In this document: positions 1 through 11,471 of the stretch, in pieces
Layout of the letters: each line of letters begins with the position of its first letter
Position numbering within the stretch: position 1 is the stretch's first letter
DNA from: Vitellaria paradoxa
Lineage: Eukaryota; Streptophyta; Magnoliopsida; Ericales; Sapotaceae
NCBI GenBank assembly: GCA_019916065.1
Contig: JAINTL010000099.1
Location: forward strand, 62,001-126,000
Length of the DNA: 64,000 nucleotides
Direction: 5' to 3'
Position numbers and translations under genes: made by a program
The notes under the pieces: model-generated
Told to the model about the DNA's origin: nothing
Database searches by the model: none
The model's input: only the letters and a program-made list of their open reading frames with translations

Positions 1-460
1 CGTATGCAATAAGTTTAGATTTTTGTTACTTATCTGCATAGCAGCTATCCTCCTGAGCACATCGGCTTTATCTTTGTCTTCATTGGATTGAATTAGGCTA
101 TTTTAAAACTCTAGCAACAACAAAAACCTTACATGATAAATCTTTCTCAGCTTAATGAAATAGGTACCTACCATCGCTTTTTTTTTGGTAACCAAGGGCA
201 TCAGGATCACCTTACACACACCTTGACTAATCCCTAAAACTTTCAAGTTAATAATTGGGTAACTTCCAATTGCTATAAGAAAACTCGAATTAATGACAAT
301 TGAGAAATAAATTTAAAATCTTACCAATTAATATAACTTTCAGGACTACCTACCATCCACATTGACTAGTTGACTTTTACTACTGTGTGTATTTTTATTC
401 TTTTTTGATAATTGTAGTCCATTCTCTCACTTATTGCTACCTTAATTTATTTTTTTTTAA
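1..460. other. A+T-rich sequence with no gene seen
   Basis: No convincing coding sequence, RNA or repeat. It ends in a T-rich tract and ttaattaaacag, which could be an intron 3' end or the 5' leader of the ORF starting at 461. Confidence 0.4.
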
Positions 461-674
461 ATGGTTTCTTTAATTAAACAGAACATGGAAAGAAGAGCAA
501 GCAATGTGTCACGTGGCGATGAAATTAGAATGGCTGATAGCACAGACACTTCTACTACCGATATCGAAGACGAAGGATTGGAACCTTTGATAGACAAGGA
601 ATCGCAAGAAAGTTCGAGCATATATAGTTCTGATATTTCAGATGAGTATAGGCCAATTGAAGGTGAAATGGAAG
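461..674 (+). CDS. Putative first coding exon of the ankyrin-PGG gene (acidic N-terminus)
   Basis: A 73-codon ORF (ATG 461, stop 680-682) rich in Ser, Asp and Glu, with no domain I recognise. A second ATG lies eight codons in, at 485. I call it exon 1 by inference. Two possible donors, after G662 and after G674, both leave phase 1, and the exon 2 acceptor at 29814/29815 needs exactly phase 1. Many plant ankyrin-PGG proteins have a short disordered acidic leader before the first ankyrin repeat. The distance to exon 2 is caused by element A: with A removed (TSD ccaat at 4100 and 28934) the intron would be about 4.3 kb. The alternative is a chance ORF; a transcript would decide. Confidence 0.45.
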
Positions 675-682
675 GTGATTAA

Positions 683-2440
683 ATCTACGTTGAATATGCA
701 TATGCAATCAATAAATCTTTCGAGTGTATCTATAACTTTTTTGTTATTTTATTTTATTTATAGAATTAATCACAAGACTTAATATTATTTTACTCAATCA
801 ATTAAAAAAAAGTTATACACACTCTATCCCGTAAACTATTAATTTATACTAATATATCTTTTTTCACACTGATAGTTATAATTTAACCAAATTTGTTAAA
901 ATAATTACCGGTGAATAATAGAGAAATAATGGAGACATAAACTTTTGTAAATTAAAAAAAAAATCATTGTATAAAATCGTAACAAGTAAAAATATTAATT
1001 CTAATATGTTTATTTAAATTATGAAATTAAAAAATGCATGTAATTTTTTTCATCAATGTTGTTTTATCTTAATAAAATTATGAAATATATATTTTAGTAT
1101 GTAAGAATTTTTTTAGTTCATATTCATGTATTAGTTGATTAAATTATGTTAAAATTGTAAAAATCAATGTAGAAAGAAGAAAATTTATTATAAATTGATA
1201 ATTTAAATCAGTGTGTAGCTTTTTTAATTGAAAAGGACAAATTGATATTATATCATAATTTTAAGAGATGATGTGATAAATAATCCTTGATATATATATA
1301 TATATATAATATTATAAAGTAAACACTAGGAGTAATGGTGAGACATTAAAATTAATGAAACTTTCAACCATAAAAAGAAAATTTTATAATTATGATATAA
1401 TTAAGTATTTTTATCTATTGTTTTTTCTTTAAATGTCTTTTAACTACCTATTAATTACTTTTATAGTTTTCTTTTTTAAATACCTCTTAATTAGTTAATG
1501 TTTATTTACATACTATTCATTATTCATTATTTATTATTTACGACACTTTTATTAACTTTTTATTCAAAATAAAATTATACAAAAATTACACATATAATAT
1601 GTGCTCAATTTTAATATATATATATATACGTATAAAGAGCATGCCAGCCTTTTCTACATTGTAGAGTTCGTTCTAGGGTGTGCAAGGTTATTTGTCAACT
1701 CGTAGTTAATTAAGAGCCCAGTATGATGAGTTTTTCGAGGACGAAAATAATTCAGATTGCATACATGCTCTCGAGGGTATGTTTGCTATGTGGGATTAAA
1801 ATGGTAATAAACATTATTCCCATTGTGTTTTATACTTTTTTAATTATATATGATATACACTATAAAAATTTAAAAGGTTAAATATTTTTTTCCTTCCAAG
1901 GGATTAAATGTGAATGTTTGAGGATCCGAGGTAAAAAAATGTGAAGGAGAAAGAAGAGTTAAAAAAATATTCACTTGTCTATCAAATGATAAACTCATCC
2001 TCAAAAATTAATTACTTTACTATTAAGCTTGTTTTTAACTCATATTATTAATATTTTAAATTTCTCAAAAATTCGTATATATTTTATAACAAATTTTTAT
2101 TAATTGAACAAATTTTAGATTAATTTAAACTTGAACCGATTAATTATAATTTTACCTTGAGCTCACTTCAGCTCAAATTTAAAATTTAGACTCGAGCGCA
2201 CGACTATATTTATTTACTGTTTAATATACTTAATAAATAAATAAAAAATAAATCTAAAGTTATACATAACGACCCATGCACCTTCTCTGCATATGAGAAT
2301 GATTTATAAAGTTATATACCTTTCAATAATTATTAAGGCGTGGTACGGAAAGAGTTAAATTTATTTTTTTTATTTTAATTTTTATATCTTATTTGACTTT
2401 TTTTTTTTGGGTTTAATAGCTTTTGGGCGTACGGTGATAA
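683..2440. other. A+T-rich intron-like sequence, no gene
   Basis: Very A/T-rich sequence, with a short (TA)n run near 1290-1308 and another near 1615-1627. I see no ORF with coding character. Under the gene model here it is part of intron 1. Confidence 0.5.
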
Positions 2441-2790
2441 TCAAATTTTGAAACTTGTAGACGAATTTTTTTATTTTCAGTTATTTTTTAATGCTTTTGT
2501 TTTATGTGAGTAACATCCTAAAAACCACCAAATAAAAAGAAATAAAATTTTTGATATCCGTACATAAATTTTCTTGTTTTTAATTATTTGTTTTGTAATG
2601 TTTTTGATAAATGTGATAACATGCCAAAAAAAAAAAAAAATTACCAAATAAAAAAAATAAAATTTTTGATACTCGTGAATTTTCCTATTTTTAATTTTTT
2701 GGAAAATCAAAGTTTTGACACTTGTATGCGAATTATCTTATTTTTAATTATTTATTTTTCAATATATTTTTTTTAAATGTGCAACATGCC
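2441..2790. repeat. Degenerate ~110-bp A/T-rich tandem repeat
   Basis: The phrase 'tttttgata-c-cgt...aattttc-t-tttttaatta' recurs near 2448, 2550 and 2664, and partly near 2712. Copies are separated by 'accaaataaaaa' stretches, giving three to four diverged units. No coding potential. Confidence 0.45.
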
Positions 2791-2813
2791 TATTTGGGAG
2801 AGGTCAGATAATC

Positions 2814-2922
2814 AGACTGAGGTTACGTCCGGTGCTCGGTGCGCCGGACTATACTCCTTTGTCAAACGTGGACCGCTAGATTTTTTTGAAAAAAATTTAA
2901 CGGTTGTCATTTAAATTCAGTT

Positions 2923-2955
<33 letters not shown>

Positions 2956-4017
2956 TGCTTTTTTCCCCTCAATAGGCTCTCATTGATCCCCTCTCCCTCA
3001 CGCTAAATTTTGTTAACACTTAAATTTAATTATAATTTTTGATTAACATAAATTTGAATTTTTTTGAAAAATAAAATCATAAAAAAATAATAGACTAGTT
3101 ACTAAAAATAAAAAAAATATAGTAAATTTGCTTCTCATCAAACGAATTGCTTGTAAATAAATTTTATTTTATTTTATTTTATTTGTAAAAATACCACTTT
3201 TTTAGTGGACTCTCGTAATTAGATGCACACGCCAACTTTATCTTAGTTATTAATAGGGTAAAAATATTCTAAATTTAAAAAAATTCTAATTATGAGAGCC
3301 CACATAAAATATGAGGTTTTTTTTTTTCATGTTTAAAATATCAAAATAAAAAATGAACACATAAAAAAATTTTCTAAATATAAGAGATCACACAGAATAA
3401 AATAAAATAAAATTCATTTATATGCTGAGAGTCAAATTTACTATATATATTTTTTCTTTTCAAAGTGTTAACAAAATTTAGTGTGATAGAGAGTGGATCA
3501 AAGTGTTCAATTTTTTTTTTCATTTCGATGATGTTAAAAAAAAAAAAAAAAACATACCCTCATATTTTATGTAAACTCTTATATTTATTATTAATATTTT
3601 TTAAACTTTAGAATCTTTTTACTTTATTAATAATTAAGATGAAGTTGCCATGTACACCAGTTTATAAGAGTCCACTAAAACAATATAGTATTTTTTACAA
3701 AAAATAAAACGAAATAAAATTTATTTATATGCAATTCATTTGATAAGAGGCAAATTTAATATATATATATATATATGTATTTTATTTTTAGCAACTAGTT
3801 TTATTATTTTTATTTTTTAAAAAATATTTAAATTTATATTAATAAAAATTATAATTAATAGAATAATTTTAAGTGTTAACAAAATCTAGTTTGAGACAGA
3901 GAGGATTAGTGAGAGAAAAGAAAAAAATGTTAAATTCCTCCCAAGAAAATCTAATGATACATCTTTGGCAAAGGAGCATAGTCCGGTGCACTAGGAACCG
4001 GACGTACCCTCAATCTT
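2814..4017. mobile_element. Foldback-type DNA transposon with long terminal inverted repeats
   Basis: The left end (agactgagg, then tacgtccggtg) matches the reverse complement of the right end (agattgagg, then tacgtccggtt) for about 50 bp with few mismatches, through the shared 'actcctttg-caaa' type segment. The similarity continues inward for several hundred bases, so the two halves are diverged arms of one long inverted repeat. The 8-bp sequence agataatc lies directly outside both ends (2806-2813, 4018-4025) as a target-site duplication; one more base either way allows 9 bp. This fits a Mutator-like or hAT-like non-autonomous element. No transposase. Segment 3380-3530 repeats part of the right arm in direct orientation. 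Confidence 0.8.
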
Positions 4018-4104
4018 AGATAATCTATCAAGAGGATATATAATAATGTGATCAATTAACCATACATAGCTAAGTATCAGATATATATATCCATCAATAC
4101 CAAT

Positions 4105-4652
4105 TGACAAAACAGTGATACAGTGATGTTACAGATGATCTAAACCAGAGTCTACAAATCTGTTTTAGACACCAGTGTAGTGTCTGCCAAAAAGTTTCTG
4201 ATACTTAAGTTAGCAAAAGAGAGTTTGAGAAAGTATTTTGGCAGTGTAATAGTAAGGCAAAGAGTATGCTTGTACCTTATATTTGAGGAAATGGTGTATA
4301 TATATAGAGATGTAGGACTTGTATAGGCACAATGTATGTGAGCTACACACAATCGTTGTGCCTTCCAATCTTATTGTGCCATGTGTATCTGTAGATTCCA
4401 AGATGATTCTCATAATTAGTTATCCAAACCGTTATGCGGCAAGTAGTGCTCTAGCAGGCGAGTATCATAGACTATGCCAGGATACAGTTATGCATACTGT
4501 TATGATACAAGCAATTTTGTCTTTAATACATTAATCAGTCAAATCGACTGAGATCGACAACGGTCGGTTGGCCAGATTGGGTTCTGGTCGCTCGAGAACC
4601 TATGATCGATCAGGTGAACCCTTTAAGGTTGTCGATCAGGTTCATCCCATCA
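4105..4652 (-). repeat. 3' LTR of element A
   Basis: 548 bp, alignable over its length with 28387-28933. Plus-strand ends are tga and tca. A minus-strand TATA-like run (tatatatata, about 4296) lies mid-LTR. Short ORFs inside it are not genes. Confidence 0.9.
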
Positions 4653-4664
4653 TATGCCCCCGAT
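4653..4664 (-). other. Polypurine tract of element A
   Basis: On the minus strand aatcgggggcata directly precedes the 3' LTR. The G-run and position match the plus-strand primer of LTR retroelements, and element D has the same motif at 45435. Confidence 0.7.
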
Positions 4665-4984
4665 TCCCTCAATCACCGAAGATGATTGAGTGGAATTCGA
4701 TGAATGCCTCTTAATAATGGGCCTCAATCAGACCGATGAGGTATCAAGGGAATCTGACGGTCGTAATGTCTCAGGAATGTGCATGCATTAACTATGGATA
4801 CGACGCTATAAGCGAGATTGCATGGCGAAAGAACATGGTTGTTTCGCCATGCGTCACATAATGAGATGCTGCAGCATTAAAGCTACAACCATGTAATAAT
4901 TGCCATTGGATGAAGCTTTCCTACATAAATCTTCACCGTTGATTTCGAAAAGATAGGACAGATGAAGAGTCTCGTATGTTTGGC

Positions 4985-6135
4985 TATAAATTTTAAGGGT
5001 GAAATTTGTGTTTCCTTCTTTCATGCGAATTTGCTGTGTCTTCCTTATCACTACTACTGCTGCTGCCATTCTTGCATTTGAGCCATTTTTCACTTGAACT
5101 GTTGTTGCATCTTTGCTGCTCAGTTGAACTGGTATGGATTATTTTCTTTTCCCCCAAATTTTTCTTGCCTCTTCTCCTTCTTGTTTCTAATTTTTAAGTT
5201 TTTTCCACTGTCTGTTGTTGTTTGTTTGGGATTGACCTTCGTTTTACTTGTTTCCGTAGCTTTTTTTGTGCTTAGGTTTTGATTATTGGTCTGTTATGCC
5301 TATTTTTATGACAAAAATTGTAGGCTCCCCAACCTGCTAAGATTTGTAGAAAACCATAGGTGTATTAAGGCCTTTATTTAGTGGGTTGATTTTCCTTGCA
5401 TATTCTTATCGCTTATCCGGGTTGATTCCATCAGTCATAATAAGTGAGCCAGATCAACTCCAACTAGTTGATGAAGACGATTTTGATAAGAACGGCTGGG
5501 TACTCTGTCGAAGAAGGGCAGGAGATGCTCCTTGTACCGGCGGCCGACAAGTAGATGACATCGAGCACATCGTAGATGCGTTTGGGCCAGAGGTTAGAGA
5601 GGGGGTCATCGAACGACCGCTGGAAGTCGAACGACCATAGAGGGTGATCGGGATAGGTTGTTTGAGGCCGAGGGAATTTGATCTACCATCACAAGTAAGC
5701 AAGTCTCAAAAATGATTGCTAAGTTCTAGTTTTCTATAGATCTCACCTATTGAATTATTAGAGATCATGACTCGACATACTATCCACGGGAAGGCGAGAT
5801 AGCAGCATATAAGGCTGCGCTAGTTGGGGGTCTATGGTTCTTGCTGTCAAAGCTCATTCGACAAGTGCTCTCACACTTGGGTTTGGCTATAGGGCAAATT
5901 ACGCTAAATAGTTAGAGGATACTGATTGGCTGCACTATGTTTTGGTGTGCCTCCACAATGTATAGCTTAACAACTAGGAGTTCCTTCACTATTACAAGGT
6001 GACTGAGAGAAGGCCTGAGTTTAACTTGTCACCAAGCTTCCCACTTCTAATAAACGGTGCAAAGATAAATATTTCTTCGTCCAGGGAGCCACGAGTGAGT
6101 TCCAAGACTGGGAGACTAATAAAGATAGAGCAATC
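4985..6135 (+). pseudogene. Antisense gene of element A, 5' part (cut by solo LTR C)
   Basis: Read against the retroelement. TATA-like tataaa at 4985 sits where element D has tataaata. An acidic ORF segment (to about 5640) is followed by gtaag at 5694-5698, a likely donor. Near 5808-5920 a reading frame gives A-Y-K-A-A-L-V-G-G-L-W-F, then IRQVLSHLGLAIGQITLNS. It aligns with the element D copy (GGLRFP...SRLNLAPGQIPPNSW) and resembles the plant 'putative gypsy-type transposon' family (Transposase_28 type, a name for ORFs found in such elements, not a proven enzyme). In A a stop falls where D has Trp. Solo LTR C interrupts the gene at 6140; it resumes at 13502. Confidence 0.6.
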
Positions 6136-6140
6136 CAAGT

Positions 6141-7917
6141 TGACCGACCCTAAAATGTGTTCGGGTTCTACCTCTCAAGTGCAAGAGGGTGGTCGTAGTC
6201 TTACTCGGTGAGAACCGAGGTCATCTTCACAGGGAGGGCTATGTTAAAAGACACTAGACATGTTCTCTTAATTCGTAGGTGAGCCTAAGCTAATCTAAAC
6301 TAATTTTGAATTACAAAGTGGTTTGAATATGGCTGGGTTGAGAATGGTGGAGTGAAGGAATTGTGATATTAAATTAGAATGCAAATACTGAAAATAAGGT
6401 AACTAAAATGATCTTGGCTTCGAACCAAATCCAGTAGTGGGTAGTGGTTTACTCAAACGCATTTATAACTCAACCTAACAAACGCACATGCATTGCTAGG
6501 TCGGAAGATATTTCCTTAAAAACTAATTTATGGAATTCAGAGTAAGCGGAGGCTTTTGAAATTGGTTTCAGACTCACCGGGACATTGAATCGAACACCTA
6601 GTGTGCATGAGCATCAACTCATAACTAGACTTCAATTGTAACACAGGTGAATCGGTTTCTTAAGAAAACCTCATGTTTTGGTTTTATGAAAATAAGGTTC
6701 GAATCACCGCGCCATTGAACCAACCACTTGGTTTGCACGAGTGGCCAATCGTAACCAAGCTTTGGTTTTAACACGGGTGACTGATTTTGTAAGAAAACCT
6801 AATTTGGGTCTTGGAAAATCAGATTCTAACTCACCGGGACATTAAACCGAACACTCGGTGTGCACAAGTGAAAACTTGCAACCAAGCTACGGTTGTGACA
6901 CGGGTGAGTAGGTTTCAAGAGAACCCTAGCTTACTACGAAATTCCAATTAAAAGTCCAAAATATATTTTGTTAAATAAAACTCGTTTACATTTGAGTTCA
7001 CCAACTACTTCACCACTTTCAATGGCTTGAAGCCAAGAACAAACCCTAGCCTAACATTGCGAAAGCATTAACAAAGCCTTTCGAAAAGAAAATAACCTTC
7101 ATCAAGCACTCACACACGAAAACGAAGGATATAGAAATAAGCTAAAGCAATTTCGAAAGCAAATCAAACACTAACAATGACTACGAAGTCAAAATAAAGA
7201 ATAAAGATAAAGAAAATAATAAACTTTTAATTAAAACGAAGTAACGAATGAAACTTACCAATTAATCTTAATGCGAAGATGAAAAATAAAGCTTCCGTCA
7301 ATCCAACACGAGATGAAAACATCTAACCCTAATCTAAACTAAACTGAGAGAAAGAGAAGAAGTGCGTAGGGTTTCGAACCCTTGTACATCAGAAATTTGC
7401 CCTTTTATATCATTACATAACTCAAGGGTAAAAGTGTAATTTCATAATTCAAAATTTAACTTAAAAGTGTGCTGGACAAGTCATCATGGGCGCCCAAGGT
7501 ACAAGTGTTTGATGAAGTCCTCAAAGAGTTAGCCAAAAAACAGCAGTCAGAACTCCCTCTCTGTGGGCGCCCATCTGATGAAGAATGGGGCACCCAAGGG
7601 TCCTCAGGGGCGCCCATGGGTGTAGGTGGGGCGCCCATGCTTGTGGTGGGGCGCCCATGGGTCTAGGTGGGGCGCCCATCTACAACTACAGTGAACAGTT
7701 TTTCTTTGACAGCTTTCTGTCCCTGACTTCCGATGCGATTTTGACATTGAAGATGACAAATTCAGGCTTCGGCTAAACCAGCAAAGTTGTAGGGCTTCGA
7801 GTCTTCTTTCCAACGCAAAAAGAATGGAACCATTTCGAGTTGTGACGAAAAAGTTATGGCTGGAAGACTGAAAGGGTGTTGAGCTGGAACTTCAACCGCA
7901 AACCACTTCAACTATTT
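6141..7917 (-). repeat. Tandem LTR unit 1 (1777 bp)
   Basis: Differs from the others at only a few sites: aatgtgttcgg instead of aatgtgctcgg near its start, and one GGGCGCCC motif changed to ggggcaccc near 7588. Holds three ~128-bp subrepeats starting near 6571, 6701 and 6827, and a cluster of GGGCGCCC palindromes at 7488-7680. Short ORFs around the cluster are repeat artefacts. Confidence 0.95.
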
Positions 7918-9694
7918 TGACCGACCCTAAAATGTGCTCGGGTTCTACCTCTCAAGTGCAAGAGGGTGGTCGTAGTCTTACTCGGTGAGAACCGAGGTCA
8001 TCTTCACAGGGAGGGCTATGTTAAAAGACACTAGACATGTTCTCTTAATTCGTAGGTGAGCCTAAGCTAATCTAAACTAATTTTGAATTACAAAGTGGTT
8101 TGAATATGGCTGGGTTGAGAATGGTGGAGTGAAGGAATTGTGATATTAAATTAGAATGCAAATACTGAAAATAAGGTAACTAAAATGATCTTGGCTTCGA
8201 ACCAAATCCAGTAGTGGGTAGTGGTTTACTCAAACGCATTTATAACTCAACCTAACAAACGCACATGCATTGCTAGGTCGGAAGATATTTCCTTAAAAAC
8301 TAATTTATGGAATTCAGAGTAAGCGGAGGCTTTTGAAATTGGTTTCAGACTCACCGGGACATTGAATCGAACACCTAGTGTGCATGAGCATCAACTCATA
8401 ACTAGACTTCAATTGTAACACAGGTGAATCGGTTTCTTAAGAAAACCTCATGTTTTGGTTTTATGAAAATAAGGTTCGAATCACCGCGCCATTGAACCAA
8501 CCACTTGGTTTGCACGAGTGGCCAATCGTAACCAAGCTTTGGTTTTAACACGGGTGACTGATTTTGTAAGAAAACCTAATTTGGGTCTTGGAAAATCAGA
8601 TTCTAACTCACCGGGACATTAAACCGAACACTCGGTGTGCACAAGTGAAAACTTGCAACCAAGCTACGGTTGTGACACGGGTGAGTAGGTTTCAAGAGAA
8701 CCCTAGCTTACTACGAAATTCCAATTAAAAGTCCAAAATATATTTTGTTAAATAAAACTCGTTTACATTTGAGTTCACCAACTACTTCACCACTTTCAAT
8801 GGCTTGAAGCCAAGAACAAACCCTAGCCTAACATTGCGAAAGCATTAACAAAGCCTTTCGAAAAGAAAATAACCTTCATCAAGCACTCACACACGAAAAC
8901 GAAGGATATAGAAATAAGCTAAAGCAATTTCGAAAGCAAATCAAACACTAACAATGACTACGAAGTCAAAATAAAGAATAAAGATAAAGAAAATAATAAA
9001 CTTTTAATTAAAACGAAGTAACGAATGAAACTTACCAATTAATCTTAATGCGAAGATGAAAAATAAAGCTTCCGTCAATCCAACACGAGATGAAAACATC
9101 TAACCCTAATCTAAACTAAACTGAGAGAAAGAGAAGAAGTGCGTAGGGTTTCGAACCCTTGTACATCAGAAATTTGCCCTTTTATATCATTACATAACTC
9201 AAGGGTAAAAGTGTAATTTCATAATTCAAAATTTAACTTAAAAGTGTGCTGGACAAGTCATCATGGGCGCCCAAGGTACAAGTGTTTGATGAAGTCCTCA
9301 AAGAGTTAGCCAAAAAACAGCAGTCAGAACTCCCTCTCTGTGGGCGCCCATCTGATGAAGAATGGGGCGCCCAAGGGTCCTCAGGGGCGCCCATGGGTGT
9401 AGGTGGGGCGCCCATGCTTGTGGTGGGGCGCCCATGGGTCTAGGTGGGGCGCCCATCTACAACTACAGTGAACAGTTTTTCTTTGACAGCTTTCTGTCCC
9501 TGACTTCCGATGCGATTTTGACATTGAAGATGACAAATTCAGGCTTCGGCTAAACCAGCAAAGTTGTAGGGCTTCGAGTCTTCTTTCCAACGCAAAAAGA
9601 ATGGAACCATTTCGAGTTGTGACGAAAAAGTTATGGCTGGAAGACTGAAAGGGTGTTGAGCTGGAACTTCAACCGCAAACCACTTCAACTATTT
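7918..9694 (-). repeat. Tandem LTR unit 2 (1777 bp)
   Basis: Joined to unit 1 by the junction 'aactatt/ttgaccgacc'. Shares aataaggtaac with unit 1, where units 3 and 4 have aataaagtaac. Seven GGGCGCCC palindromes. Confidence 0.95.
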
Positions 9695-11471
9695 TGACCG
9701 ACCCTAAAATGTGCTCGGGTTCTACCTCTCAAGTGCAAGAGGGTGGTCGTAGTCTTACTCGGTGAGAACCGAGGTCATCTTCACAGGGAGGGCTATGTTA
9801 AAAGACACTAGACATGTTCTCTTAATTCGTAGGTGAGCCTAAGCTAATCTAAACTAATTTTGAATTACAAAGTGGTTTGAATATGGCTGGGTTGAGAATG
9901 GTGGAGTGAAGGAATTGTGATATTAAATTAGAATGCAAATACTGAAAATAAAGTAACTAAAATGATCTTGGCTTCGAACCAAATCCAGTAGTGGGTAGTG
10001 GTTTACTCAAACGCATTTATAACTCAACCTAACAAACGCACATGCATTGCTAGGTCGGAAGATATTTCCTTAAAAACTAATTTATGGAATTCAGAGTAAG
10101 CGGAGGCTTTTGAAATTGGTTTCAGACTCACCGGGACATTGAATCGAACACCTAGTGTGCATGAGCATCAACTCATAACTAGACTTCAATTGTAACACAG
10201 GTGAATCGGTTTCTTAAGAAAACCTCATGTTTTGGTTTTATGAAAATAAGGTTCGAATCACCGCGCCATTGAACCAACCACTTGGTTTGCACGAGTGGCC
10301 AATCGTAACCAAGCTTTGGTTTTAACACGGGTGACTGATTTTGTAAGAAAACCTAATTTGGGTCTTGGAAAATCAGATTCTAACTCACCGGGACATTAAA
10401 CCGAACACTCGGTGTGCACAAGTGAAAACTTGCAACCAAGCTACGGTTGTGACACGGGTGAGTAGGTTTCAAGAGAACCCTAGCTTACTACGAAATTCCA
10501 ATTAAAAGTCCAAAATATATTTTGTTAAATAAAACTCGTTTACATTTGAGTTCACCAACTACTTCACCACTTTCAATGGCTTGAAGCCAAGAACAAACCC
10601 TAGCCTAACATTGCGAAAGCATTAACAAAGCCTTTCGAAAAGAAAATAACCTTCATCAAGCACTCACACACGAAAACGAAGGATATAGAAATAAGCTAAA
10701 GCAATTTCGAAAGCAAATCAAACACTAACAATGACTACGAAGTCAAAATAAAGAATAAAGATAAAGAAAATAATAAACTTTTAATTAAAACGAAGTAACG
10801 AATGAAACTTACCAATTAATCTTAATGCGAAGATGAAAAATAAAGCTTCCGTCAATCCAACACGAGATGAAAACATCTAACCCTAATCTAAACTAAACTG
10901 AGAGAAAGAGAAGAAGTGCGTAGGGTTTCGAACCCTTGTACATCAGAAATTTGCCCTTTTATATCATTACATAACTCAAGGGTAAAAGTGTAATTTCATA
11001 ATTCAAAATTTAACTTAAAAGTGTGCTGGACAAGTCATCATGGGCGCCCAAGGTACAAGTGTTTGATGAAGTCCTCAAAGAGTTAGCCAAAAAACAGCAG
11101 TCAGAACTCCCTCTCTGTGGGCGCCCATCTGATGAAGAATGGGGCGCCCAAGGGTCCTCAGGGGCGCCCATGGGTGTAGGTGGGGCGCCCATGCTTGTGG
11201 TGGGGCGCCCATGGGTCTAGGTGGGGCGCCCATCTACAACTACAGTGAACAGTTTTTCTTTGACAGCTTTCTGTCCCTGACTTCCGATGCGATTTTGACA
11301 TTGAAGATGACAAATTCAGGCTTCGGCTAAACCAGCAAAGTTGTAGGGCTTCGAGTCTTCTTTCCAACGCAAAAAGAATGGAACCATTTCGAGTTGTGAC
11401 GAAAAAGTTATGGCTGGAAGACTGAAAGGGTGTTGAGCTGGAACTTCAACCGCAAACCACTTCAACTATTT
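9695..11471 (-). repeat. Tandem LTR unit 3 (1777 bp)
   Basis: Nearly identical to unit 2. Carries the aataaagtaac variant that it shares only with unit 4, so copies 3 and 4 look like the most recent pair or were homogenised. Confidence 0.95.

Noticed and set aside
4152..4534. Small ORFs near the left LTR of element A
   Set aside because: They lie in the LTR, overlap each other on both strands and have no counterpart in the right LTR.
7456..7813. Short ORFs with MGAPP- and GRP-like repeats in each tandem unit
   Set aside because: Overlapping frames on both strands of the GGGCGCCC cluster in an LTR; no start context or domain.
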